Part shown: positions 53,390 through 64,000 of the stretch, one piece after another
Layout: the number at the start of each line of letters is the position of its first letter
How positions within the stretch are numbered: the first letter of the stretch is position 1
Assembly: GCA_958510825.1 (NCBI GenBank)
Contig: OY294049.1
Location: 4,278,001-4,342,000, forward strand
DNA: 64,000 nt
Reading direction: 5' to 3'
Source: Brachypterus glaber
Lineage: Eukaryota; Arthropoda; Insecta; Coleoptera; Kateretidae
The notes under the pieces: generated by a model
Database searches by the model: none
Seen by the model: only the letters and a program-made list of their open reading frames with translations
Told to the model about the DNA's origin: nothing
Position numbers and translations under genes: made by a program

Positions 53390-53504
53390 CTGAAACAATA
53401 CAGAAGGAAAATTGTTACATTCTGGGATAGAGATTGTATTAAAATCGAAGTATTCACCGGCAAAAAATTAGAATTTTAAACTTTAAAAGTAAATAGACAC
53501 TAGT

Positions 53505-54350
53505 AGCCTAATGGCACCTGACTTCTTTAACAGCTACATCGACGATCTGCATCTTATACTTGCTTCGGTTTCCGCCGGCTGCTTCATTGGTGGTGTTAAA
53601 GTAAACTGTATAAGTTATACGGATGACATGATTCTCTTATGTCCCTCTCTAGAAGGCCTTCGCATGCTGTTACGTAAGTGCGAAGAGTTTTCTAAACTGT
53701 CTTTCCTAAGCTACAACTGTGACAAGTGCAAAGTTATGGTTTTTAAGCCTCCTTCTTATAAACAACTCATTGTTCCTCCTGTCGTGTTAAACAATATTGT
53801 AATTGAACGTGTTAGCGAAATAAAATATCTCGGGCATATAATTAACGACAAACTTAGTGACAACTCGGATATTAAAAGACATTACAAATCTTCATGTACT
53901 CGTGCGAATATGCTAGCAAGAAAATTTAACAAGTGCTAAACAACTGTTAAAAACTTTTTATTTAAAACCTACTTCTACAATCTCTATTCGGGTGAACTTT
54001 GGTGTAACCATACCCTGCGTATATGTTTTAATGACGCCTTTCGCATTCTGCACCGACCGAGATATAATAGTGCCTCGGAAATGTTTACATTGGATGCTCT
54101 ACGCCGTAAAAAACTCTCTAGCTACGTACATCGCTGGAAGTTATCTACCAACACCCTGCTTAAAGCCTTAATAGAATCTGACGTCTTCTGGCAATCTCCA
54201 GTAATCACTAACTGGCGCCTCTTATGCTTTACTTAGGTTTTAATTATTTTTCATGTATATATGTATATGCTCTTATTATTATTTTCACTTGTATTTTTTT
54301 TTGTATGTGATCCTTTAGTGGTCGGAATAAACATATTATTATTATTATTA
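53505..54350 (+). mobile_element. Non-LTR retrotransposon RT 3' fragment with one in-frame stop
   Basis: The plus frame from 53511 encodes APDFFNSYIDDL, then CISYTDDMILLCPSLEGL, the YADD box of reverse transcriptase (here YTDD), and EIKYLGHIINDKLSDNSDI. A single in-frame TAA at 53937 interrupts it; the same frame stays open to TAG at 54234 (SGELWCNHTLRICFNDAFRI, RRKKLSSYVHRWKLSTNTL). It ends in an (ATT)n tail at about 54336-54350. 5' truncated. It starts about 115 bp upstream of a UBE2R exon, in the upstream intron and opposite in strand. Confidence 0.88.
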
Positions 54351-54791
54351 CTAATGTTAACTGACCGGACTGTGATGTTTTTTTTTCATGTTCATGTTCA
54401 AAAATGGCATAATTTTGCGTTTCGTAATACTTGAACGTTCCCTTGGCCCTTTTAAAACCAAGGCACAGAAATAATCATTCAGACGAAATGGCTGATATTA
54501 ATAATAATAAAAATGTATAAACGCATTAAATAAATTTGAGTTTTTATTTAAAGAAAAAGTATTCCAAGGTACCCCACATTCCCCTAAACCACAAAAATGG
54601 AGGGCATTTATTGTTTTAGTAGTAGTATAAAGACGACCTTGCCAAGGCGTGGAATAAATATTAATAACACAGGCAGAAAAAGGAGGTTTTGCATGGATAC
54701 GGTGATCAAAAAGAAACCAATTTTTTCGAAGGTTATAATCGAGGTTATATTTTTTTCATAGCGGAAAAAGAGATTCATCAAATCTTTTACT

Positions 54792-55153
54792 GTTTTTTTT
54801 CTGCGCCCATTTTTTTTTTCTAGATATAGACTGTCAAAATTTACTTAATTAATTGTTCCTAATTTTTTAACCACTGCAGATATAAAAAAAGTTTCAAATA
54901 TGTTACTTTTAGCTTTATAAATATTAATTACTTTTAATAGGAAAACCATTTTAAAAAAGCTCTAAGTGCCATCACAACTCCGATTATCCATTATTTAAAA
55001 ACTGAATATTATTAAAATTAATTAGTATTTATAAATCTAAAAGTAACACATTTAATTTTTTTTATATCTGCAATGGGTAAAAAATTAGTAACAATTAATT
55101 AAGTAAATTTTGACAGCTGATAACTAGAAAACAAATGAGCGCAGAAAAAAAAA
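54792..55153. repeat. Foldback, arms about 150 bp
   Basis: CTGCGCCCAT, AGACTGTCAAAATTTACTTA, TTAATTGTTCCTAATTTTTT and GCAGATATAAAAAAA are mirrored at 55025-55150 (TTTATATCTGCAATGG, TAAGTAAATTTTGACAGC, ATGAGCGCAG). Confidence 0.8.
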
Positions 55154-56153
55154 AGACACGAAACTGAACTATTCTAATTTAAAGATCTTTTAATTTCAAG
55201 AATAAAAAATCGTTTACCTTCCCCATGGTAAAAGTATAGAGGTCGCCACAGAACTGAGTATTATTATGAAAGCATCATACGGTATTTAAGTTGTAGTATA
55301 GGTGAAACTATAAAACTATAAAACATTTCAATTGTATATTTGGAAATTATATTTTTATCAAAATTTTAACTTGAGCAGTCTAAAAGAAAGAAAAATGGTT
55401 ACCAATATCCCAGTGAAGAAGATATAATTCTATAAAAATTGAGTTTTTTTGCAAATACACTTGGAAGACTGTTTTTGAAAATTTGAAATATATTTGTCAA
55501 AATTAATGGGGAGCTCCTAGCACAAGTATTAAGCTTATTTGGGGCTCTCCATGAACCTGTTTAACTAAAAGAATAAATAAATAAATAATTGGTTCTTGAA
55601 TTTTTTCAATATCCCTTACCATTTCCAAAAAAATGGTCATGGCGGGAATTTTTGATCACCCTGTACAAGAAACCGAAAATAAATTTTTTGAGATACGTTT
55701 CGATGTTTACCCCTGAAGTAGGTATACATTTTTGTTAAAGTACTAGAAATACTTGGAAATAATAGGAAGTACTTAAAGGTATTTCGGAAGTACTTAGAAT
55801 TCCGGAAGTAGTTGTGCGTATTTTGTCACAAACATTTGTAAAAAAGTAGCGGAAGAAGTATTTTTTTGTGTGTTTGGCACCGGAAATGACCTCAAAAACT
55901 AACAAATGATACATGGTTGAACTCAAAATTTAATTATGAATCAAAATATGTAAAAATATACAGGATGGATTTAAAAATCAAAAAATAAGGTAATTTTATG
56001 GCCAATGTAAAATAATATAAATCACCAAAGTTTCGTTTTTATCGAATGAAAATTAATCTTAATTTTAGGGGTGGACATAAATAACACTCACCCGGTATAC
56101 GTGCTATAGTACACCCATTTCATGAGCAATGCAACTCCAGCATCAGTGAAATG

Positions 56154-56542
56154 CACTGAAAAAAAGGATCCTTTGCGGTAATGGCATATGAAATTAGTCC
56201 AAATACTTCGCACTCTTGAATACGTCCAAAAGCGCCTTCTCTTAACATGAAAATATAATTCACTTGCCAAGATCTATCTGATTCTTTAACGTAAAATTCT
56301 TTGATCTTGTGTGAAATGCAAGTGGTCTTGTCTCAAAAGAAAAATTCTTGGGCCAAAGTATTTAAAATTATTTAGTTTTTAATAATCTTAAAACAGGTCC
56401 AAGAGAATTTTGAGATACAAAAGCGTCACTTTTCTTGGGACAAGATCAATACTTTTGTTTGAAGATACACGTCTTTTAAGTCAAAAGAATAACTGCCAAG
56501 AGTGTTGACTACTTTGAGCCAAGAACGTCATTTTTTTCAGTG
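56154..56542. mobile_element. MITE with CACTGAAAAAAA ends
   Basis: CACTGAAAAAAAGGATC (56154) and TTTTTTTCAGTG (ending 56542), with CAAGAATTT/TTCTTGGG-rich interior in both orientations. Confidence 0.65.
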
Positions 56543-57985
56543 TGGCTGTACCAGCTTCATCTAATGTTTGCTCTTTTTATAAATTGACATTTATAAATTA
56601 AAAATATTAATTTATGGTTTGAAGTAGTACCTACATAATTTGATTTTGTTCCTTATTGGCTGTGACCAACCCAATAAATATTTACTCGTAACTTTTATAG
56701 CTTCTTGACCCCGCGATATACGTTCAAAAGATTTCGCTCCGCACAAAACAAATCGGCGAATTCGTCTGGCCACTTTTCCGAGAAATCTGTCAATATTTAC
56801 AATGCAAAAATTCAAGTTGGAAAAATGTTTACACGACATTTTACAACATCTGGAGGCGTTTTATGGTGTTTTTAGTTAGGTAGCTATTATTGTTATCGAG
56901 ATTGTTATAACTTATAATTAGACATCGGATTTTAGGGAGTCGTGACGTCAAAATGCATAGCCGGGTACGATAAATTAACAAATTCATATTAATTTTATAA
57001 AATTGTTTAATATGTTGCCAAACTACTACATTCCCAAAGAAAATTACACAAATATTATTAAAATCCTTTATAGTTTTATTTAAGTAAACAAAAAATAAAA
57101 AAAAAAATTCTGAAAATTAAGGTTTAGTCGGGCTCTTTAATAATCCAAATTGTGTATTATGGCATGGTGGCTGGGTATTACTTTTACCAAGTATATATAT
57201 TCATTTGTCAAAGTTAAATAAAATGTTCGTAAAACCATTACTTACTACGGTTAAATCGTGGATTATCCAGAACTGGAGTTCTACCGCAATATTTTACACT
57301 GCACATTTTGTAAAAAAGACAACCTGTGAAAGAAAAACTAATATTTTAAGATATGTCAATACAAAAACCCATAAAGCAGATGCAAGGACAATTTAATATA
57401 AGTAAGTAAAAAAATATAAAATTAATTTTAATCACAAGTTATAAACGTCACGTGACCTTTTATTGCGAATAGAAAAGGATTGGCCAGGCAGATTTTTTTT
57501 AACTTGTTAATAAAAATAAGCTAATAAGAGATAAAAATTGCCTTAATTTTGCATTTTAGTTGATATTTTGTTAAAATATAACATTATATAGTTTGTGACA
57601 TCAAAGAACTAGAAAACTGGTATATATTCAAGACGAAAATATCCCGTCGTTATGGTAATGTCTTGTTTTTTATTGGATGAAACCGATATTATAATAGTTG
57701 AAAAAAAAAGTCCAATAAATAAACCCCTGGATTATTTTGATATTTCTCAACGGTTTACGATATTTTATGATAAAGTAAAAATAAAACGAAGAGGTGGTTT
57801 ACTACTTTCTTAATTTGAAGGTCCATCGACTATGAAATTTTATTCGTAACAAAACTTATAAAATACAGTCTTTTAGTAGTTTTAAATTACAATCAATTTA
57901 TAAACATGCAATCTTCACAGCTCTTTATAGAAGAAAACATGCCACATTCAAAAAAGGGTTATTATTACTCATTTTATCTTTTATA

Positions 57986-58710
57986 CAGAGCGGTCCAAAA
58001 GTCACCCCCCCCCCTCTTAACTTTTGAACCAGTTGATATCGACTTCAAATTTGGAACTTTTAAATAAGATAACTTAAACTATCTTTTAGCATATATTTAA
58101 TACTTTCAGCTCTTAAAATTTGGGCAGCGGGGCATGCAGGCACATTTTTTTAAATGGAAAGGGGGGTCGTGTAATACATCATTTTAAGCTTATAAAATTC
58201 TCCATTTAACTCCATATTTTTAAATTAAAAAAAAATGTTTTTGGTTTAAAATGGGGTTGAAAATGGGTATTAATGTCAAAATTTCTCTAGAAAAAACAAA
58301 TAATTTTTTAAAAATGCCTAATTTCATCATAAAAAAAATGTTAATTATACTTTTAAACTAATTTTAGTTGACATAAATAAAAATTTATAAAAAAAAACTT
58401 AAAAAATCGAATGTTTTAGCACAAAAAATTGAAAAATCAAAACCTTAAAAAACATTTTTAAATAATTTAAAAATGTTATTTTAAATAGAGAATTTTATAA
58501 GCTTTAAAATGATGTATCACACGACCCCCCTTTCCATTTAAAAAAATGTCCCCCCATGCCCCCCTGTCCACATTTTGAGAGCTGAAAATATCAAATATAT
58601 GCTAAAAGATAGTTTAAGTTGTCTTATTTAAGAGTTCTAAATTTGAAGTCGATATCTCAACTCGTTCAAAAGTTAAAAGGGGGGGAGGGGGTGACTTTTG
58701 GACCGCACTG
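57986..58710. mobile_element. Foldback transposon, CAGAGCGGTCC family, complete copy
   Basis: CAGAGCGGTCCAAAAGTCAC and GTGACTTTTGGACCGCACTG, flanked by TA. Arms of about 300 bp are close inverted copies (CTTTTGAACCAGTTGATATC; TCGTGTAATACATCATTTTA) around an AT-rich centre. No ORF; TA flanks suggest mobilisation by a mariner-type transposase. Confidence 0.88.
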
Positions 58711-59253
58711 TATTATAAATCTAAATTTTCTACAACTGTCTTAGAATTTTAGTCAAATGGTACAAAAAACTCTTACGGTATATAGCACATTCCGTAAGCG
58801 GATTAAAACCAATTGCGGTACATGAAACCTATTTGAATGTTTCACATACCGTAATAGGTTTCATATTTCTAGCAAAATCAACGTAATACAAAATTTACTA
58901 TAAAATATTAAATTATTAGATGAAAATTAAATTAAAATTAATTATTAATTAAATTATTGTTTTTTAGTAAAACTTTTGGTTATTAATAATAACCAAAAGT
59001 TATTATTATGTAATTTATAAAAAAATTAATGTATAAAACTTTAGTCGTAGAAAAAGTATAGTCTGCAACATGTGTGTCACTCGTGGACCTTCCCCCTCGC
59101 CGCTATCGCGGCTCGGGTGACAAAAATCCACTCGTTCGAAATATGCATCATTCTACACTTGTTACAGAATATACTATTACGATGCGACGATTCCTAGCAT
59201 TTCTCTATACCAGTTATACTAGCATACATTTTTTTGGAGACCATTGTATTCCT

Positions 59254-59441
59254 ATGTATTTTGAGGGCTGAACCCGAATTTGAGGTCAAAACAGCACCTC
59301 ATCAAATTAGTTTTGAAGATAACCTCAAAAAAGTTATTTTCGAGTATAACGAGTATGACGTTTTTTGAGGTTATCTCGAAAACTAATGGTACGAGGTGCT
59401 ATTTTGACCTCGAATTCGGATTCAGCACCTCAAAATACATA
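59254..59441. repeat. 188-bp foldback MITE
   Basis: TGTATTTTGAGGGCTGAACC and CGAATTTGAGGTCAAAACAG mirror CTGTTTTGACC-like sequence and TTCAGCACCTCAAAATACAT at the right. The centre is CGAGTATAACGAGTATGACG. Confidence 0.85.
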
Positions 59442-59698
59442 CATGGTTTCAAAAAAGGTATATGCCTTTTTGTGTGGCTGTGTAATTTATTATTCGAATT
59501 TATTTTTTAATTTTATTTTAAATTTTTATTGGAAATATATATTTTTATTTAAACAAACAATCATAGTAATTGGGTACTATCAACATTTCATATTGATTGT
59601 AATTGATAATTATCAATTACTGCATGCCTAAATAATTTCATCAAAATGTGTTTTGTAGCCTATCGACAACTTCAGACTCTTAATGGAAAAATGAAAAA

Positions 59699-59842
59699 TA
59701 AATAGTATATTGTTTTACTAAGAGGAAAAGTGAAGCTTTTTTTTTACTAGTCTGTAGAATTTACGGACGACGCGAAGCCGAGTCCGGAAACTACAGACGC
59801 GTTATAAAAGCACTTTTCCTCTGAGTGAAACATACTATTTTT
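59699..59842. repeat. Foldback AATAGTATATTGTTTTACTA
   Basis: Arms with AGAGGAAAAGTGAAGC and GCACTTTTCCTCT, centre GACGACGCGAAGCCGAGTCC. A cousin of this centre (GCGAGGCACGAAGTGCCAAG between AAAAGTA arms) is near 28710. Confidence 0.7.
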
Positions 59843-59859
59843 TCTTCAAGCATCCTATA

Positions 59860-61028
59860 CAGGGTTTATTTGAAATAGGGTAGGAAACAGGTGATTCTAC
59901 GTGATAAAATATGACAAAAAGTTCCTATAAACATATGTCTAAAAATGCGTCATAAGGGAGCTACGCCCCTTTGAAATTGGCTAAAAAAATCGGTCTTTAT
60001 TTAATAACTCAGGAACCCTTTGAGATATATTAACGAGGTTTTGCACGTGAATTAATCCTAATAAGGCCCATCTTTGTATGTCATTTTCACGTACTTATTT
60101 AAACCAGGGGTGTGCGAAACGGAGGGGCCTTATTAGTTTTTTGTCCCAAACTTTTTTCTGTGTAACTTTTTTGCAATTTTATTTTTGAAATATGATTCCT
60201 CAGGTCAAAATACATAAAAAAGGTACTCTTGTTGTAATACTGTAGGATTAACCGTTTTCGAGAAAAGTTCATTTGAAGGTGAAATTTCACGGTTCGAGGA
60301 CGAAAAATTAAATACTAAAATGTCGAAAACCTAAATTTTAATGATGCAATGTTATTCTACATCAAAAACTAAGAAAAAAAGTTTCCAATATGTAGGTCGA
60401 AAAAACGCTTTTAAAGCTACCATACATAGCCCTTTAAAAATGGTGCATATTTAGGAGACCATAGCTCCATTAGGATTGATTTTTGGAAGTACCTGTATAT
60501 GAGGTTTTTTTCTTAGTTTTTAATGTACATTCGCCCTGCATCATTAAAATTTTGGTTTTCAACATTTTAGTATTTAATTTTTCGTCCTCGAACCGTGGAA
60601 TTTCACCTTCAAATTAATTTTTCTCGAAAACGGTTAATCCTACAGTATTACAACAAGAGTACTTTTTTTATGTATTTTGACCTGAGGAATCATATTTCAA
60701 AAATAAAATTGCAAAAAAGTTACACAGAAAAAAGTTTGGGACAAAAAACTGATAAGGCCCCCCCGTTTCGCACACCCCTGGTTTAAATAAGTACGTGAAA
60801 ATGACATACAAAGATGGGCCTTAATAGGATTAATTCACGTGCAAAACCTCGTTAACATATCTCAAAGGGTTCCTGAGTTAAATAAAAACCGATTTTTTTA
60901 GCCAATTTCAAAGGGGCGTAGCTCCCTTATGACGCATTTTTAGACATATGTTTATAGGAACTTTTTGTCATATTTTACCATGTAGAATCACCTGTTAAAA
61001 TTTCCTACGCTATTTCAAATACACCCTG
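59860..61028. mobile_element. Foldback transposon of mariner type, arms about 440 bp
   Basis: CAGGGTTTATTTGAAATAGG and CTATTTCAAATACACCCTG, flanked by TA. The arms (TTCCTATAAACATATGTCTA, CATAAGGGAGCTACGCCCCT, CCAGGGGTGTGCGAAACGG) are over 90% identical inverted copies. Each arm has the same 63-codon open frame (60099-60290 minus, 60595-60786 plus). The ACGTGAATTAATCC/AATAAGGCCCATCTT part matches the tandem unit at 43470-43560. Confidence 0.88.
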
Positions 61029-61544
61029 TATTTTTTCTCTGTGTATAAAAACGGCCGCCACAAGGTCGTTGCCATGACCATTTCGCTTACCCTGTTTAAC
61101 CTTCTGCCAAAATCCTGCAGACGTGTTCCCCCACAGGACGATTCCTGGGAATAATGGGAAATGTTCGATCGAACTATTATGTTCGCCGACGAAATGGGAA
61201 AACCAACGAACTAATAACTCTTCTCTCTAGAATAGGCATTTCATTCGTAAAAACTGACAAAAACGTCGGCAACATAAACATTCGTCTGTCTTACTCGCAC
61301 ATCTTTGTAACATAGACAACAAAACCAGTTACTGGTAATTGTTATTGTTCAGGCCTGAATGTACCTACTATTTGTTTAAAAACAAACCGAGATGTTGGCG
61401 ATACTTTATTTTAACGGTATGCGTATTCTAGAAAAAAGAGTAATTAGTTTGTTGAGGAGAACCCAAGCATAACAATCATAGGAAAACCTTGCAAAATTAC
61501 ATTATTTTCACTGTAACTATATTAACATTAACATGTTTGTTTAA

Positions 61545-62055
61545 CCTCGTACTCTATTATGCTTAATTAAGCATCCCCTAAGTCCAGGATTTGTGTGGGC
61601 TAGTAGTAGAACCACCGGCTTTAACTGACTTTTGAACCGGTTTTAGAGGGGTCTCTGTTTTACCTGTCAAAAGGCAATAAGTCACCGCAGTGCACTGGAA
61701 AAACTTGCGAAATTACATTATTTTCACTGTAACTATATTAACATGTTTTTTAAACCTATTACTCTGTTCTACATACTTAATTAAGCATCATCAGAAGCGG
61801 TGTGGTTATTACAAGGTAATAACAAGACACTCAGACCTAAGATCCATTGTGCATCAATCAATTAAGCATGTTCTAAGTCCAGGACTTTTGTGGGCTACTA
61901 ACAGAGGGAATCACCGGGTTTAACTGACTTTCGAACCAGTTCTGTAGCACACCCCCCCCCCCACACGACCCAGTTTTGGGGGTGTGTGACACACCGTGTG
62001 TCTGTTTTACTTGTCGCCTTTAAAAAATTTCAATTATTAAACTGAAAAAGGCAAT
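61545..62055 (-). repeat. Two truncated SINE-body copies
   Basis: Direct copies of the SINE body from 52515-52620 (CTTAATTAAGCATCCCCTAA, TGTGGGCTAGTAGTAGAACC, GGCTTTAACTGACTTTTGAA) at about 61550-61680 and 61780-61940, with the tRNA head absent and about 100 bp of extra sequence between. A C-run and GGGGGTGTGTGACACACC palindrome follow at about 61950-62000. Confidence 0.65.
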
Positions 62056-62060
62056 AAGTG

Positions 62061-62324
62061 CATAGAAAAAACTGATTCCTTGAACCAAGGACGTGTCTTT
62101 GGATATGTTCAAAGCCATATTCTCTTGTGTCAAAGCTGGAATTTTCTTGAACCAAAGTCAATGTCCTTAAATAAAGAGCGCGGATTTTTATTCCAAAACC
62201 CGTGCTCTACATTCAAGGACATTGACTTTGGTTCAAGAAAATGCCAGACTTAAAACAAGAGAATATGGCTTTGAACATATACAAAGACACGTGTCCTTGG
62301 TTCAAGGAATCCGTTTTTTCTATG
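62061..62324. repeat. 264-bp foldback MITE
   Basis: CATAGAAAAAACTGATTCCT, TGAACCAAGGACGTGTCTTT and CAAAGCCATATTCTCTTGT mirror the right half, ending GGAATCCGTTTTTTCTATG. Centre AAGAGCGCGGATTTTTATTC. Arms about 90% identical. Confidence 0.85.
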
Positions 62325-64000
62325 TGTGGGTTAAAATCCAACTTACGTTAGCCGACGTGCTAAGTAAAGGTCTAATGGTAAATCAGACGCGTTAACCCGT
62401 TTAATTAGTTTCCCCATATATGAATCTGTATCTACATTGAATTAAAAAAAAAACGCGGCGTTATAATCTTAAGTCAGTTTACCCAAATTTCAATTAAATC
62501 ATCCCAAGAAGAATATAAGGGGGTAAATTATAGCGTACGTTGTCATTATCTTAAACAATTAATTCTTCAGGATATAGTGAAAATCAGGAAAATGGTTTTT
62601 AGAGCAAATATCTGAAACGTAAAAAAATCGATAAAATATCGAAAAAGATATTTTTATTTATTGGTCAAAATTGATTATCATTATCAAATTTAATCGTGTT
62701 GAAAAGTAAAGTAATTGATCGAAACCAGGAAGAAGTTATAGACAGATTATCTAGTAACGGTAATTTATACAGACACTTGATTTCCTGACTGCACTGTACC
62801 TAGTTCTTACTTGTGGACGCTTGTGGAGCCAGCATTTATAGGTAAAACCAGGGCCGTAACTAGGGGGGGGCAGGGGGCTAAGCCCCAGTGATTTGTCGTA
62901 AAGGTAATTTTATGCTCAATATATAATATAATGTTTTATAGGTGGTAGTATTTAAGTATAGTTCTAAAGAAAAAAACATTTTTTTTATATTGATTTATCT
63001 AATAAAGTTCTTTTATGTTTTTGCAATACTAGGTATAAGTCATTAGCCTAAAGCTTAAATATTTGTTTAAAGTTGTGCTTATTTTGTAATAAAAAAAATA
63101 TTTATCAATGATATACGTGTCTGGTGAAAAATTTATTAAACTGATAGGTCCCATCCGTTTAGTAAGTTAAGCATTTTATACGTATAAATATAAAATAACT
63201 GATTTATTGTCTTTTTGTGTTTATTAAAGTTTTAATAAAAATTTTATTCTTTGTTTTATTTAAAATATTATATATTATAAATTATTCAATTTTTGATTTT
63301 TTAAAAGTAAGTTTACCCTGTAAATTTATAACTATTTATATGAGCATTGGTGCAATAATGTCACAACTCAAAAACTTTCTCCTTTTTTTTTAGTTGTTAA
63401 CACAGTAAGGAGGTAAATAAAATACCATCGTTACTGTGCTAACTAAAAAAAATAGAAAGTTTTTGAGTTGTGACATCATTGAGCAAGTTGTAAATTCACA
63501 AGGTAAATTCACTAGTGAATTTTACAAAATTTATATCTAGTTTTTAAGGAATATATATTGTAATATTACATTTAAAAAAATAAAAAAATCATTTTTGTTT
63601 CTGAAATTTAAAATATAGAATATGTAAAATTCAATTTTTATAAAATATTCATTTTTTTTTCTGGAAATATATAAATAGGCTTGTCCAAATGTGCTTCGTG
63701 TGCATATTTACCCCACCCTACCCTAATGCATAAAATACAGAAAGACTGTCGGAGCAACAGCCTATGGAAAAGGGTAAAACAAAATCACAAAATGTTCAGT
63801 GCTAGTACTCGAAAGCCGCCTTCTTGATGCCGGCTACAAAGCAAGGTGAACGAACGAAACAAAACGGGACCGACTTGGGTTTACAAAGGACCGAAATGCT
63901 TGTCTATACAGACAAAAAACAATAATTTCGAATAACATTGTTCAACAGACAAAAAGATTTTAGCAAAGAAAATTCTTGAATTTTTATTTTATAATCAAAA
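62325..64000. other. Window end: foldback at 63313-63508, otherwise unassigned
   Basis: 63359-63476 is a sharp hairpin (ATGTCACAACTCAAAAACTT mirrored to AAGTTTTTGAGTTGTGACAT), extended outwards to about 63313-63508 (TTTACCCTGTAAATTTATAA / TAAATTCACAAGGTAAA). 63700-63900 is less AT-rich and has no open frame I can support. Probably UBE2R upstream intron. Confidence 0.55.

Larger units (their letters stand above)
54351..57985. other. UBE2R upstream intron, repeat-rich, no exon found
   Basis: Contains the lone CGTAATACTTGAACGTTCCC motif near 54423, a foldback at 54792-55153, GGAAGTACTT-type short repeats at 55770-55860, the element at 56154-56542, and AT-rich sequence. I looked for the missing UBE2R exons on minus and found none. 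Confidence 0.5.

Noticed and set aside
53033..53479. Open frames of 148 and 93 codons on plus
   Set aside because: They are antisense shadows of the UBE2R exon at 53157-53389, whose minus frame matches the E2 family precisely.
56612..56839. 75-codon minus frame (VARRIRRFVLCGAKSFERIS)
   Set aside because: No family recognised, no splice signals or neighbours supporting it; kept as chance, though it is slightly GC-richer than its surroundings.

Overview
This window is nuclear DNA from an arthropod, most likely an insect; a beetle is possible but is only a guess. It is strongly AT-rich, its genes are split by short GT-AG introns, and its intergenic and intronic space is full of palindromic (foldback) DNA transposons, non-LTR retrotransposon remnants and a tRNA-derived SINE. 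Nothing points to bacterial or viral sequence. One 200-base run of N (44825-45024) is an assembly gap.

I rebuilt six protein genes exon by exon, checking splice phase at every junction. In order: RpS11 (minus, 58-6049, complete, with two alternative second exons); a DHX30-like DEAH-box RNA helicase with a mitochondrial-type N-terminus (minus, 6892-20941, 11 exons, 1437 residues); FAM20B glycosaminoglycan xylosylkinase (minus, 21446-25467, 4 exons, 414 residues); TATDN1 deoxyribonuclease (plus, 25552-28413, 5 exons, 302 residues); TMEM214 (minus, 30386-40053, 9 exons, 655 residues); and the last two exons of a UBE2R/CDC34 ubiquitin-conjugating enzyme (minus, 45703-53389), whose 5' exons I could not find and which probably lie beyond 64000.

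These are unrelated housekeeping genes, not an operon or pathway. The most meaningful arrangement is FAM20B and TATDN1, which diverge from start codons only 84 bp apart and so must share one bidirectional promoter. TATDN1 and TMEM214 converge.

The rest is repeats. 916-2969 is a mariner-type relic whose left end is an inverted copy of its own 3' end, and it carries a nested element. Four copies of one MITE with 3-bp target duplications lie at 22092-26671, three of them inside TATDN1 introns. A 446-bp near-perfect palindrome lies at 32274-32719. A 960-bp direct tandem duplication runs into the N gap. From 46 kb to the end the sequence is mostly foldback elements, a SINE family and an RT fragment. 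I see no CRISPR array, rRNA gene, convincing tRNA gene or obvious defence or biosynthetic system. The most novel items are the RpS11 alternative exons, the 84-bp bidirectional promoter, the repeat-expanded DHX30 N-terminus and the evidence for how foldback elements arise here.
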